Shown piece after piece: positions 1 to 8,429 of a DNA stretch of 64,000 bases. The notes beneath the pieces were generated by a model. It was not told the origin of the DNA. It made no database searches and was given only the letters and a program-made list of their open reading frames with translations. How positions within the stretch are numbered: the stretch's first letter is position 1; every line of letters begins with the position of its first letter. The translations under genes were made by a program, and so were the position numbers. Origin of the DNA: JBBSHE01 sp038253325 (GTDB lineage Bacteria; Actinomycetota; Actinomycetes; Propionibacteriales; Nocardioidaceae); NCBI GenBank assembly GCA_038253325.1, contig JBBSHE010000016.1, forward strand, positions 1 through 64,000, written 5' to 3'.

Positions 1-2
1 GC

Positions 3-107
3 CCACCCGTCCTGCTCGAAAGGGACGCCGACGTCTCCGTAGCCGTAATCAGGTCCGAGCTGGACCGGGTGTGCGGCGCACTGGCACCGCGGACGGTTGC
101 GTCGTGA
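3..107 (+). CDS. C-terminal end of a DUF692-like protein (partial, runs off the left edge)
   Basis: Only the last 34 residues are present. They include the stretch LLERDADVSVAVIRSELDRV, which resembles the end of DUF692 (multinuclear iron enzyme, MbnB/BufB-like) proteins, where an LLERD strand precedes a helix with an EL pair. The TGA at 105-107 overlaps a GTG start at 104, so the next small gene is translationally coupled, as is usual for DUF692 genes in actinobacteria. The family call rests on this short tail alone, so it is tentative; the function cannot be judged from the piece. Confidence 0.45.
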   Translation, partial: PPVLLERDADVSVAVIRSELDRVCGALAPRTVAS

Positions 108-470
108 GCGCCTCCGCCGACGTACGTCGCCGGCTGGCCGACGGCGCGCCTCACCGCGCGCGTGCTCGTCGGCAAGCGACGGTCCGAGGCGGCTCAAGCG
201 GTGCCCGAGCTACGGGCGGTTCCTGAGTTCGCCGAGCGGTTCGACGCGTGGGCGTACGCACATCCGTGTGCGGGCTGCCCGCACCACGACGGCGGTGACT
301 TCCTGCTGTCGGTCGGTGACGAGCTGCCCGAACCGGCGCACTCCCGTCGGTCCGTCGAGGCGGTGTACGCACGCCGGTCGCGATGGGCATCCGACCGTCG
401 TGCCGGCCATCGGCGGTGGGTCATTGCGACCGGCGACCGGGTCTGGCACGTCGGTCCGACCCGGCACTGA
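104..470 (+). pseudogene. Small partner gene of the DUF692-like gene, apparently frameshifted
   Basis: A GTG at 104 overlaps the upstream stop and opens a frame reading VSASADVRRRLADGAP, which soon stops. The continuation lies in another frame from about 147 (RLTARVLVGKRRSEAAQAVP) to the TGA at 470 and ends RWVIATGDRVWHVGP. Together they look like the short actinobacterial protein that follows DUF692 genes (helical, with an R-x-LxxKR motif and a C-terminal basic strand). Joining the halves needs a one-base shift near 143-150, inside a GGCGCGCC run. Either the gene is broken, the sequence has an error there, or translation begins at GTG 162 and gives 102 residues. No function is assigned. Confidence 0.4.
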
Positions 471-580
471 CCTCTTTGCGGAACGCGCTGCTAGTGTCGC
501 GTTCTGATACCCGACACCAGGGTCGCGGGTCGGACGAACGTCCGAGACGAACAGGGGTGGACCTGCGCTAGGAGCCGGTC

Positions 581-1573
581 ATGAGCAACCAGACTGTCAA
601 GATCGCCGTCACCGGAGCGGCCGGCCAGGTCGGGTACGGCCTGCTGTTTCGCATCGCGAGCGGTGCGCTTCTCGGGTCGGACACCCCCGTACGCCTGAGC
701 CTGCTCGAGGTCACCCCCGCTTTGCGCGCTCTCGAGGGCGTCGTGATGGAGCTCGAGGACTGCGCATTCCCGACGCTCGCCCAGGTCGACATCACCGACG
801 ACGCCAACAAGGCGTTCGACGGCGCGAACGTGGCGTTGCTCGTCGGCGCCCGCCCGCGTACGAAGGACATGGAACGCGGTGACCTGCTCGAGGCGAACGG
901 CGCGATCTTCACGACCCAGGGCAAGGCCATCAACGACCACGCGGCCGAAGACATCCGCATCACGGTCACCGGCAATCCCGCCAACACCAACGCGCTCATC
1001 GCGATGAGCAATGCCCCCGACGTGCCGACGGAGCGGTTCGCCGCGCTCACCCGCCTGGACCACAACCGGGCGATCGCGCAGCTCGCGAACAAGACCGGCA
1101 CCACCGTCGCCGGCATCAAGCGGATGACGATCTGGGGCAACCACTCGGCGACCCAGTACCCGGACCTCTTCCACGCTCTCGTGGACGGCAACGACGCGGC
1201 TGCGGTCGTCTCGGACCAGCGTTGGGTCGAGGACGAGTTCATCCCGACCGTGCAGAAGCGAGGCGCGGCGATCATCGAGACGCGTGGCGCCTCGTCGGCC
1301 GCGTCGGCGGCGTCCGCCACGATCGACCACATGCGCGACTGGCTGCGCGGTACGCCGAACGGCGACTGGGTGTCGATGGCGGTCCGATCCGACGGCTCGT
1401 ACGACATCGCGGAGGGGCTGATCTCGTCGTTTCCCGTGACGACGCGAGAAGGCACGTACGAGATCGTCCAGGGGCTCGACATCGATGACTTCTCGCGGGG
1501 TCGGATCGACGCCTCCGCCCAGGAGCTCGCCGAGGAACGCCACGCGGTCGAGACACTCGGCCTGCTCCGTTGA
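581..1573 (+). CDS. mdh: Malate dehydrogenase (NAD-dependent)
   Basis: TCA-cycle enzyme that interconverts malate and oxaloacetate in the cytosol. The 330-residue protein matches the usual length of the cytosolic-type family. A Rossmann motif GAAGQVGYG lies near residues 12-20, the cofactor/substrate segment NPANTN near 131, LDHNRA near 159, and the catalytic histidine in WGNHS near 186. The substrate-binding arginines sit in ARPRTKDMERGDL near residue 90. The ATG at 581 has AGGAG six bases upstream. In many actinobacteria mdh sits beside folD-DUF3017; here those genes are 22 kb away, with the betaine block in between. Identification is firm. Confidence 0.97.
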   Translation: MSNQTVKIAVTGAAGQVGYGLLFRIASGALLGSDTPVRLSLLEVTPALRALEGVVMELEDCAFPTLAQVDITDDANKAFDGANVALLVGARPRTKDMERGDLLEANGAIFTTQGKAINDHAAEDIRITVTGNPANTNALIAMSNAPDVPTERFAALTRLDHNRAIAQLANKTGTTVAGIKRMTIWGNHSATQYPDLFHALVDGNDAAAVVSDQRWVEDEFIPTVQKRGAAIIETRGASSAASAASATIDHMRDWLRGTPNGDWVSMAVRSDGSYDIAEGLISSFPVTTREGTYEIVQGLDIDDFSRGRIDASAQELAEERHAVETLGLLR

Positions 1574-1740
1574 AAGCAGTGCTCCGGTCGTCTGCTCCCT
1601 TGGCATGCCCAACCGACGTCCGGCTGCCGATTTCCGCATTTCGCTGACGGCCTGTTCGCGGGCACGCCAGGATGTGTGCGGCAGAAGTCTCGATTTGGCC
1701 CGCCGGCGTCGCAGCCGCGGGCCCCGAAAGGGAAGTCCCC

Positions 1741-2844
1741 ATGCGCAAACAACTGCTCGCGGTCACCGGGGTAGCGGCGTCGGTCCTCTTGCTGGCCCCA
1801 ACTCAGGCGACGGCAGCGAAGAAGACGCCCAACATCAGAGTGATCACCACGTCCGTTGCCGCACCGTTCAACCTGGCGACGTCCCGGCACGGACTCTACG
1901 TCGCCGATGGCGGTCTCAACACCGTCTCCAAGGTCCATCGGGACGGCACCCTGACGACCATCGTCGCCAACGCACCCGGCACGTCCGGCGTGGCGGTCTC
2001 GCGGCACGGCAAGCTCGCGTACACGACGACGGTCGACGACCAGACGACCCATGTCGTTACGGCAAGTGCGCTGCACATCAAGGGGCGCTACCGCACCGTC
2101 ACCGCCCACACGCTGGCATACGAGAGGGCACACAATCCCGACCACCGCATCACCTACGGGATCAACCACCCGACCCAGTGCCAGCGAGACGCACTCGGAC
2201 CAATGGTCCGCTACCGAGGGCTGAAGGACTCGCACGCGTACTCGGTGGCGTCGTACGGCAACAAGTGGATCGTCGCCGATGCGGCGGCGAACGACCTTCT
2301 GCTGGTCGACGGCAACGGCCGCATCCACACGCTTGCGGTCTTGCCTCGCCAACCTCTGCTGATCACGGCCGACGCCGCGACCTCTCTGGGCCTCGACCCG
2401 GCGTGCTTCGCCGGAGTCACATACAACTTCGAGTCGGTGCCCACCGACGTCGAGGTCGGCCGTGACGGCTTCCTGTACGTGACGACGCTGCCCGGCGGTC
2501 CGGAGGAACCCGGACTGGGCGCGCGCGGCTCCGTCTACCGCGTCAACCCGTGGACGGGCCACGTCCGCCGGATCGCGACCGGATTCTCCGGAGCGACCAA
2601 CCTCGCGCTCGGCAAGCACGGCCAGATCTACGTCGCGGAGCTGTTCGGAGGCCGCATCTCGGTCGTTCGGCGCGGGCACGCATACCCCTACGTCGATCTC
2701 CCGGGCGCCGTCGCAGTCGAGTCCGGACGGCACGGCGCCCTGTGGGCGGGCACGCTCGACCCGACGTTCAGTGGCCCAGGTTCGATCGTCAAGATCTCGG
2801 GCCATCACGACCACGGCGAGCACGTACTGCGCAACATGAGCTAG
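1741..2844 (+). CDS. Secreted ScyD/ScyE-like beta-propeller protein
   Basis: The 367-residue protein has a signal peptide (basic MRKQ, hydrophobic core, likely cleavage after TQATA near residue 25). Repeated propeller strands follow, such as GLYVADGGLNTVSKV, GFLYVTTLPGGPEEPG and GQIYVAELFGGRISVV. This is the ScyD/ScyE family pattern, known in many actinobacteria without a defined substrate. The ATG at 1741 is chosen because GAAAGGGAAG lies just upstream and the signal peptide starts there; the frame is open further upstream from 1672. It stands alone between mdh and the betaine genes, and nothing visible ties it to either. Only the fold and export are supported. Confidence 0.8.
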   Translation: MRKQLLAVTGVAASVLLLAPTQATAAKKTPNIRVITTSVAAPFNLATSRHGLYVADGGLNTVSKVHRDGTLTTIVANAPGTSGVAVSRHGKLAYTTTVDDQTTHVVTASALHIKGRYRTVTAHTLAYERAHNPDHRITYGINHPTQCQRDALGPMVRYRGLKDSHAYSVASYGNKWIVADAAANDLLLVDGNGRIHTLAVLPRQPLLITADAATSLGLDPACFAGVTYNFESVPTDVEVGRDGFLYVTTLPGGPEEPGLGARGSVYRVNPWTGHVRRIATGFSGATNLALGKHGQIYVAELFGGRISVVRRGHAYPYVDLPGAVAVESGRHGALWAGTLDPTFSGPGSIVKISGHHDHGEHVLRNMS

Positions 2845-2954
2845 GGCCCGGTAACCCCAATCCGACCCATCAGCGGGGCGGCGACATCTCGTCGTCGCCT
2901 CGCCACCCACGTCCGGCCGGCGACGAAAATACGTCACCTGACCCCGGGCTTGAG

Positions 2955-3017
2955 ACTGGTCGCTTGACACTAGTCGCTTGGCACTGGCCGCTTGACACTG
3001 GCCGCTTGACACTGGCC
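2955..3017. repeat. 14-bp direct repeats (about 4.5 copies) upstream of the dimethylglycine dehydrogenase gene
   Basis: Four head-to-tail units of ACTGGYCGCTTGRC start at 2955, 2969, 2983 and 2997; units three and four are identical. A fifth begins at 3011 and decays after ACTGGCC. Each full unit except the second contains TTGAC. The array lies in the 276-base gap between the ScyD-like gene and the gene starting at 3121, outside coding sequence. Its spacing of 14 bp does not match whole helical turns, so it may be slippage-prone sequence or a set of protein sites. Confidence 0.85.
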
Positions 3018-3060
3018 CGGTGAACGCGTGACGATTCTGGTGTTTCGTATGGCGCTCGCA

Positions 3061-3077
3061 GTTGCTTATCATGCAAC
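3061..3077. promoter_or_regulatory. Candidate operator GTTGC-N7-GCAAC overlapping a -10 element
   Basis: A 17-bp inverted repeat with perfect five-base arms (3061-3065 and 3073-3077) encloses TATCAT at 3066-3071, a good -10 match. The start codon of the downstream gene is at 3121, so transcription would begin about 40 bases before it. A repressor bound here would block the polymerase. The GTTGC half-site also forms the outer arm of the palindrome in front of betB. Which regulator binds is not shown; the two IclR proteins of the block are candidates. Confidence 0.45.
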
Positions 3078-3120
3078 ATCCGGTGCGCGACGACGAGCAG
3101 TCGGCAAGTGAGGACACGCG

Positions 3121-5637
3121 ATGGCGGCAGTACCGGCGCGGGCGAGCGTCGTGGTGATCGGAGCCGGGATCGTCGGCAACAGCCTGGCGTACCACCTGGC
3201 ACGGCTCGGGTGGCGCGACATCGTCCAGATCGACAAGGGCCCGCTGCCCAACCCGGGAGGATCGACCGGCCACGCGTCGAACTTCATCTTCCCGGTGGAT
3301 CACTCGCGAGAGATCACCGACCTGACGCTCGACAGCGTCCGGCAGTACGAACAGATGGGGGTCTTCACCGAGTCCGGCGGGTTCGAGGTCGCGCGGACCG
3401 AGGAGCGGATGCGGGAGCTGCGCCGACGGATGTCATCGGCGAAGGCGTGGGGAATCGAGTCGGAGCTCGTCAGTCCCCAGCAGGTTGTCGACAAGGTGCC
3501 GTTCCTCGACCCGTCTGTCATCGTCGGCGCCTTCTGGACACCCAGCGTCGGCGTCGTCGACTCGCTGCGGGCCGGGACGATCATGCGAGAGCGCGCCATG
3601 GACATGGGGGCGCTGCACGTCGTCCCAGCAGCGGAGGTCACCGGCCTCGACGTCGAGGCCGGGCGGATCCGCCGGGTCCGTACGTCGGACGACGACATCG
3701 AGGCCGAGACCGTCGTCATCGCCGGCGGCGTGTGGAGCGCGCGGCTCGCCCGGATGGCGGGAGCGCACATACCGCTCACACCCGCGGTCCACCAGATGAT
3801 CAGTGTGGGTCCGATCCCACAGCTCGCCGACAAGCCCGGCGAGATCTCCTACCCGATCGTCCGCGACATGGACACGTTTTGCTACGAACGGCAGCACGGC
3901 GCGGACATGGAGGTCGGGTCGTACGCGCACCGGCCGATCCTGCACGATCCGGAGGACATTCCCTCGATCGATCACGCGAGGCTGTCGCCCACCGAGCTGC
4001 CGTTCACTGAGGACGACTTCGATGCGCAGCTGGAGCAGGCCTTCGAGCTGATGCCCGACGCCCTCGGTGCCGAGGGTGCGGAGATCCGGTACGCAATCAA
4101 CGGCCTGCTGTCACTGACCCCAGACGGCGCGCCGATCCTGGGCGAGACACCCGAGGTCGCGGGCCTCTGGTCGGCCGCGGCCGTGTGGGTCAAGGAAGGG
4201 CCGGGCGTCGGCCGTGCGGTCGCCGAGTGGATGACCGACGGCCTGCCCGAGATCGATCTCGGGCACTCCGACATCGCCCGCTTCTACCCGCACCAGCAGA
4301 CCCGTGCGCACGTCAGGGCACGCACCAGCGAGGGCTTCAACAAGACCTACGGGATCGTGCATCCCGCCGAGCAGTGGACCAGCGACAGGGACAAGCGACT
4401 CGCACCGATGCACGAGGCGCAGCGTCGGGCCGGTGCCTTCTTCTTCGAAACGGTCGGCTGGGAGCGGCCGCATTGGTACGCCGGCAACGGGGCCCTGCTC
4501 GCGGACTACGGCGACCAGGTGATGCCGCGCGAGAACGAGTGGGACGCCCGCTGGTGGTCGCCGATCATCAACGCCGAGCACCTGGCGATGCGTGAGCGCG
4601 CCGGCATCGTCGACCTGTCCGCCTTTGCCATCTTCGACGTCGTGGGACCGCGGGCGATGGAGGCGGTCCAACGGATCATCGTCGCGCAGTGCGACGTCGC
4701 CGACGGCAAGGTGGTCTACACCCCCGTCCTCGACGAGCGCGGCGGGTTCCGCTCGGACCTCACCGTGATGCGACTGCGAGGCGACCACTACCGCGTGGTC
4801 ACCGGTGGGCTCCACGGCCAGGTCGACCGCAAGTGGTTCGCCGACCGGATGCCGGCAGACGGCGGCGCGTGCGTCGTCGACCAGACGTCCGCGTACACCA
4901 CAATCGGGCTGTGGGGTCCGCGCGCCCGCGACATCCTCGGGGACCTGACCGAGTCCGACGTCAGCAACGAGGCGTTCGGCTTCGGCGCCTGTCGGCCCAT
5001 CGATGTCGGCTCCCTGCAACCGCTGGCGTCCCGCATCTCCTATGTCGGCGAGCTCGGTTGGGAGCTCTACGTCTCGATGGAGCAGGGCGCGAAGCTCTGG
5101 GACCTGCTGCATCATGCCGGGCGCAAGCATGGCGCCGTACCCGTCGGCATCGGCGTGTACGGGACGACCGGACGGATCGAGAAGGGCTACCGGGCGTACG
5201 GGTTCGAGCTCGACAGCGAGCGCACGATCGTCGAGGCCGGCATGCAACGGCCGAAGGTGAAGGACGCCGATTTCATCGGGCGCGAGGCGTACATCAAGCA
5301 GCGCGCCGAGGAACCACTGGCGGTCATGTGCACGTTGACGGTCGACGACCATGCGTCGGCGGATGGCACCAAACGGTACATGCTCGGCGGTGAGCCGATC
5401 GTCACCCGTGACTGCGGCGTCCTGACCGACGGGCACGGCCACCATCCATACGTGACCACGGCCGGATCGGCGCCCTCGCTGGGCAAGCATCTGCTGATGG
5501 CGTACCTGCCGCCGGACGAGGCCAGGGTCGGCAACCAGCTCGCCGTCAGCTACCTGGAGCAGCTGTATCCCGTGACGGTCGGCTCCGCCGACGCCACCTC
5601 CCTGTTCGACCCCGACAACGTCCGAATCAGGGGGTGA
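3121..5637 (+). CDS. FAD-GcvT oxidoreductase, dimethylglycine/sarcosine dehydrogenase type
   Basis: The 838-residue two-part enzyme has the length and layout of dimethylglycine and sarcosine dehydrogenases. An N-terminal FAD domain carries GAGIVG at residues 14-19, and STGHASNF puts a histidine at 51 where the family attaches FAD covalently. From about residue 430 a GcvT-like aminomethyltransferase domain follows, which in the family passes the released one-carbon unit to tetrahydrofolate. The expected reaction is oxidative N-demethylation giving methylene-THF and reduced FAD. EtfB and EtfA follow directly, so the electrons most likely leave through ETF. The ATG at 3121 has GAGGA upstream. 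Dimethylglycine versus sarcosine or another N-methyl substrate cannot be told from sequence; the betaine genes nearby favour dimethylglycine. Confidence 0.85.
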   Translation: MAAVPARASVVVIGAGIVGNSLAYHLARLGWRDIVQIDKGPLPNPGGSTGHASNFIFPVDHSREITDLTLDSVRQYEQMGVFTESGGFEVARTEERMRELRRRMSSAKAWGIESELVSPQQVVDKVPFLDPSVIVGAFWTPSVGVVDSLRAGTIMRERAMDMGALHVVPAAEVTGLDVEAGRIRRVRTSDDDIEAETVVIAGGVWSARLARMAGAHIPLTPAVHQMISVGPIPQLADKPGEISYPIVRDMDTFCYERQHGADMEVGSYAHRPILHDPEDIPSIDHARLSPTELPFTEDDFDAQLEQAFELMPDALGAEGAEIRYAINGLLSLTPDGAPILGETPEVAGLWSAAAVWVKEGPGVGRAVAEWMTDGLPEIDLGHSDIARFYPHQQTRAHVRARTSEGFNKTYGIVHPAEQWTSDRDKRLAPMHEAQRRAGAFFFETVGWERPHWYAGNGALLADYGDQVMPRENEWDARWWSPIINAEHLAMRERAGIVDLSAFAIFDVVGPRAMEAVQRIIVAQCDVADGKVVYTPVLDERGGFRSDLTVMRLRGDHYRVVTGGLHGQVDRKWFADRMPADGGACVVDQTSAYTTIGLWGPRARDILGDLTESDVSNEAFGFGACRPIDVGSLQPLASRISYVGELGWELYVSMEQGAKLWDLLHHAGRKHGAVPVGIGVYGTTGRIEKGYRAYGFELDSERTIVEAGMQRPKVKDADFIGREAYIKQRAEEPLAVMCTLTVDDHASADGTKRYMLGGEPIVTRDCGVLTDGHGHHPYVTTAGSAPSLGKHLLMAYLPPDEARVGNQLAVSYLEQLYPVTVGSADATSLFDPDNVRIRG

Positions 5638-5642
5638 CCGCG

Positions 5643-6416
5643 ATGGCCGACGTGCTCGTGTGCATCAAGCGTGTTCCCGAGATATCGGGGCAGGTGGCGC
5701 TGAGCGACGACGAGCAGTCCGTCGACGCCCGACACGTCGGCTTCACCGTGAGCGCGCACGACGCCTGTGCCGTCGAGCTTGCCACCCAGGTCGCGGGAGC
5801 GACCGGTGGGAATGCCACGGTCCTCACCGTCGGGCAGGAAGACGCGACGCCGCAGCTGCGGGACGCGCTCGCCGTCGGTTGCGCGCGCGCGATCCGGGTC
5901 GACGCGCCGACCGAGACGTACGGACCGGCCGACGTCGCGGCAGCCATCTCGCAGGTGGTGCGCACGAACGAGACCGAGGGTTCGACGTACGACCTGATCC
6001 TGCTCGGCAACGACGCCGCCGACACGGGGGATTTCCAGGTCGGTGTGCGGCTCGCATACGCGCTGGACCGCCCCGTCGTCACCGGCATCAAGATGGTCAC
6101 CGTGGCCGACGGTGTGGTTGTCGCCCAAGGCGACGGACCGAACGCCATCGAGGTGTTCGAGCTATCGCTACCGGCGGTGGTCGCCGTCATGGAAGGAGGC
6201 GTCGAGCCGCGCTATCCGTCCGTTCCCGGCCGGATGAAGGCGAAGCGGGCGACGATCGAGACGGTCGAGGCCGGCGTCCGGCCGGTCGGCTCCGGCCGGG
6301 TGCGGCTGAAGCTGCCACCGGAGAAGCCCAGCCTGGTAGAGATCCTTGGTGCCGGCGAGGCGGCGGCGCCGGCTCTCGTCGACGTCCTCGTCAAGGCCGG
6401 GGTGGTCCCCGGATGA
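5643..6416 (+). CDS. etfB: Electron transfer flavoprotein beta subunit
   Basis: The 257-residue FixA/EtfB-type subunit begins MADVLVCIKRVPE, the family's usual N-terminus, and has the AMP/nucleotide region around LLGNDAADTGDFQVG. It pairs with EtfA to accept electrons from flavin dehydrogenases, here presumably the FAD-GcvT enzyme just upstream, and passes them to an ETF-quinone oxidoreductase not seen in this window. ATG 5643 is preferred over an in-frame GTG at 5634 because AGGGGGTGA lies at the right distance before it. The gene starts six bases after the upstream stop and its own stop overlaps the etfA start. This looks like a dedicated ETF within a three-gene operon. Confidence 0.92.
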   Translation: MADVLVCIKRVPEISGQVALSDDEQSVDARHVGFTVSAHDACAVELATQVAGATGGNATVLTVGQEDATPQLRDALAVGCARAIRVDAPTETYGPADVAAAISQVVRTNETEGSTYDLILLGNDAADTGDFQVGVRLAYALDRPVVTGIKMVTVADGVVVAQGDGPNAIEVFELSLPAVVAVMEGGVEPRYPSVPGRMKAKRATIETVEAGVRPVGSGRVRLKLPPEKPSLVEILGAGEAAAPALVDVLVKAGVVPG

Positions 6417-7438
6417 TCCTCGTCTTCGTCGAGACCGATGCGCACGGCGCCACGGAGACGTCGCAGGAGACGCTCACGGTCGCCCGAGACCTCGCCAGCC
6501 GGCGCGGCGACGACCCCGTACACGCCGTCGTCGTCGGTCCCGATCCCGACCTTGCCGCCGTCGCCGACCAGCTCGGCGCCCTCGGCGTCGAGACGGTGCA
6601 CCACGCCGAGGGCAACCAGGTCGCAGAGTACGCCGCGGCCGCGTGGGCGGCGACCGTCGTCGATGTCGCCCGGTCGCTCTCGGCGGACGTCGTGGCGGCG
6701 GCGGGCTCGCCCCGCGGGAGCGAGATCATGGCACACGTCGCCACCCGGATGGACGCGGTGATGGCCGCGAACGTGGTCGCGATCGACACCGTCACCGTCG
6801 ACAGGGGCGAGCCGCTCGTCGTCACCCGTCAGGTGATGGGTGGCTCGGCGTTCGAGGAGATGCGAGTCGCCAGCTCGCCGGCCGTCCTCACCGTCGCCGG
6901 GCATGCCACCGAGATCCGCACCATCGACGCACCGTCCCCACCGTCGGTGCACGCGTTCGAGCCGACCGTGAGCGGCACCGATCTGCGCGCGCGGGTGGTG
7001 CGCACCGAGCAGGTCGAGCGCGACGACAGTGCCGCTCTGGCAGGCGCCCGGGTGGTGGTCGGAGGCGGCCGGGGTGTCGGCAGCGCCGACGGGTTCAGCG
7101 ACCTGCTGGAGTTGACGCAGCTCCTCGGCGGGGCACTCGGCGTAACCCGAGTCGTGACCAGCCTCGGCTGGCGTCCCCATCATGAACAGGTCGGCCAGAC
7201 GGGGAGCCGGATCGCCCCCGACGTCTACATCGCCTGCGGCATCAGCGGCGCCATCCAGCACTGGGCGGGCTGCCAGAGCGCGAAGACGATCATCGCCATC
7301 AACGCCGATCCCGACGCACCGATGGTGACCAAGGCGCACTACGCCGTGATCGGGGACCTCCACGAGATCGTCCCCGCGATCAACGACGAGCTCCGCCGCC
7401 GGCGGACCGGCGCTGAGAACTCGACCTCGATCACTTGA
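6413..7438 (+). CDS. etfA: Electron transfer flavoprotein alpha subunit
   Basis: The 341-residue protein begins at an ATG that overlaps the etfB stop (ATGA). The N-terminal half is the nucleotide-type domain. The C-terminal half carries the FAD-binding signature TGSRIAPDVYIACGISGAIQ near residue 265, followed by INADPDAPM, both typical of EtfA. It holds the FAD of the heterodimer and takes electrons from the partner dehydrogenase. The 3' end overlaps the convergent binding-protein gene by eight bases, so the two transcripts must terminate within or beyond each other's coding sequence; no terminator hairpin is evident there. Confidence 0.93.
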   Translation: MILVFVETDAHGATETSQETLTVARDLASRRGDDPVHAVVVGPDPDLAAVADQLGALGVETVHHAEGNQVAEYAAAAWAATVVDVARSLSADVVAAAGSPRGSEIMAHVATRMDAVMAANVVAIDTVTVDRGEPLVVTRQVMGGSAFEEMRVASSPAVLTVAGHATEIRTIDAPSPPSVHAFEPTVSGTDLRARVVRTEQVERDDSAALAGARVVVGGGRGVGSADGFSDLLELTQLLGGALGVTRVVTSLGWRPHHEQVGQTGSRIAPDVYIACGISGAIQHWAGCQSAKTIIAINADPDAPMVTKAHYAVIGDLHEIVPAINDELRRRRTGAENSTSIT

Positions 7439-8390
7439 GCCAGGCGTCGGCCTTGCTCTGGTTGGCGTTGATCCACTTCTGCGCGGCCGCCGCCGGAGAC
7501 ATCCCGCCCTGCGCGATGTACTTCGACACCGTGTTCTGATCCTGGTTCGTCCAGTGGAAGTTCTTGATCAGCTTGTAGGCGGGGCTGCCGGAGTCGGCGA
7601 ACTTCTTGCTGACGATCTTGTTCAGGTGGTACGGCGGGTAGTCGCACGCGACCTTTGCGGGATCGCTGTCGCAGCCCGGCGTGTACTTCGGCAGGTTGAC
7701 CTTGACGAGGTGGACCTCGTTGAAGAACCACTGTGGCTCGTAGAAGTACGCGAGCAGTGGCTTCTTCTGCTGCTCGGCGGTCCGGAACGACTGGATCAGC
7801 GCCGCCTCGGACCCGCCGACCACGACCTTGTAATTGAGGTGCAGGTTCTTGACCAGCGCCTCGTCGTTCGTCACGTACGACGGGTCACCGTCGAGAAGCT
7901 GGCCCTTGCCACCCGACTCGGACGTCTTGAACAGAGACGCATACTTGTTGAGGTTCTTCCAGTTCGTGATGTCCGGGTACTTCTTCGCCATCCACGGTGG
8001 GACGAACCAGCCGATGATCCCCTGGTTACCGGTCAATCCGGCATCCAGGGCGACCTTCTGCTGGTCGATGTACTTCTTCACCAGGTCCTGATGGCCCCAG
8101 TTCTCGACAACCACGTCGACCGTTCCGGAAGCGAAGCCCTGCCAGGAGACCTGTTCATCGAGCTTCTTGTAATCGACGGTGCAACCGAGCTTCTTCTTTG
8201 CGAGGTCGCCGATCACGTACGCGTCCGACTCGTACCCGACCCACGGGTTGATCGCCATGTTGAGCGTGCCGCAGCTGCCCTTGGCGCCGGTCTTCTCGTT
8301 CTTGATCCCGCCACCACCGCATCCGGCCAGAACCAGAACGGCCGCGAAGGCAGCCGCACCCCAGCGGGCGAGGATTCCTGTTCTCGACAT
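7431..8390 (-). CDS. Glycine betaine-type ABC transporter, substrate-binding lipoprotein (OpuAC/ProX family)
   Basis: The 319-residue protein has a lipoprotein signal: hydrophobic core, lipobox LAGC with the cysteine near residue 24, then a GGGG linker. The mature part has the OpuAC pattern with aromatic residues likely to cage a quaternary ammonium (NPWVGYESDAY, VENWGHQD, GWFVPPWMAKKYPDI). It would capture glycine betaine, choline, proline betaine or a similar compound outside the membrane and deliver it to the permease encoded just upstream. AAGGAGAG precedes the ATG. It is the last gene of the betB-betA-ATPase-permease operon, separated from the permease stop by 39 bases. Ligand identity is inferred from context. 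Confidence 0.9.
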   Translation of the reverse strand: MSRTGILARWGAAAFAAVLVLAGCGGGGIKNEKTGAKGSCGTLNMAINPWVGYESDAYVIGDLAKKKLGCTVDYKKLDEQVSWQGFASGTVDVVVENWGHQDLVKKYIDQQKVALDAGLTGNQGIIGWFVPPWMAKKYPDITNWKNLNKYASLFKTSESGGKGQLLDGDPSYVTNDEALVKNLHLNYKVVVGGSEAALIQSFRTAEQQKKPLLAYFYEPQWFFNEVHLVKVNLPKYTPGCDSDPAKVACDYPPYHLNKIVSKKFADSGSPAYKLIKNFHWTNQDQNTVSKYIAQGGMSPAAAAQKWINANQSKADAWLK

Positions 8391-8429
8391 CTGTTCTCTC
8401 CTTCTTTCGTGGCCGATCGGCGGCCGACG

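Noticed and set aside
2955..3017. CRISPR array
   Set aside because: Units of 14 bp are contiguous with no spacers and no cas genes. The 18-bp repeat at 28217 is likewise contiguous and coding.
568..3303. Long minus-strand open frame of about 911 codons antisense to mdh and the ScyD-like gene
   Set aside because: It is the complement of two well-identified genes and of the repeat array. Its protein is arginine-rich with no family motif, a usual result of G+C-rich third positions.
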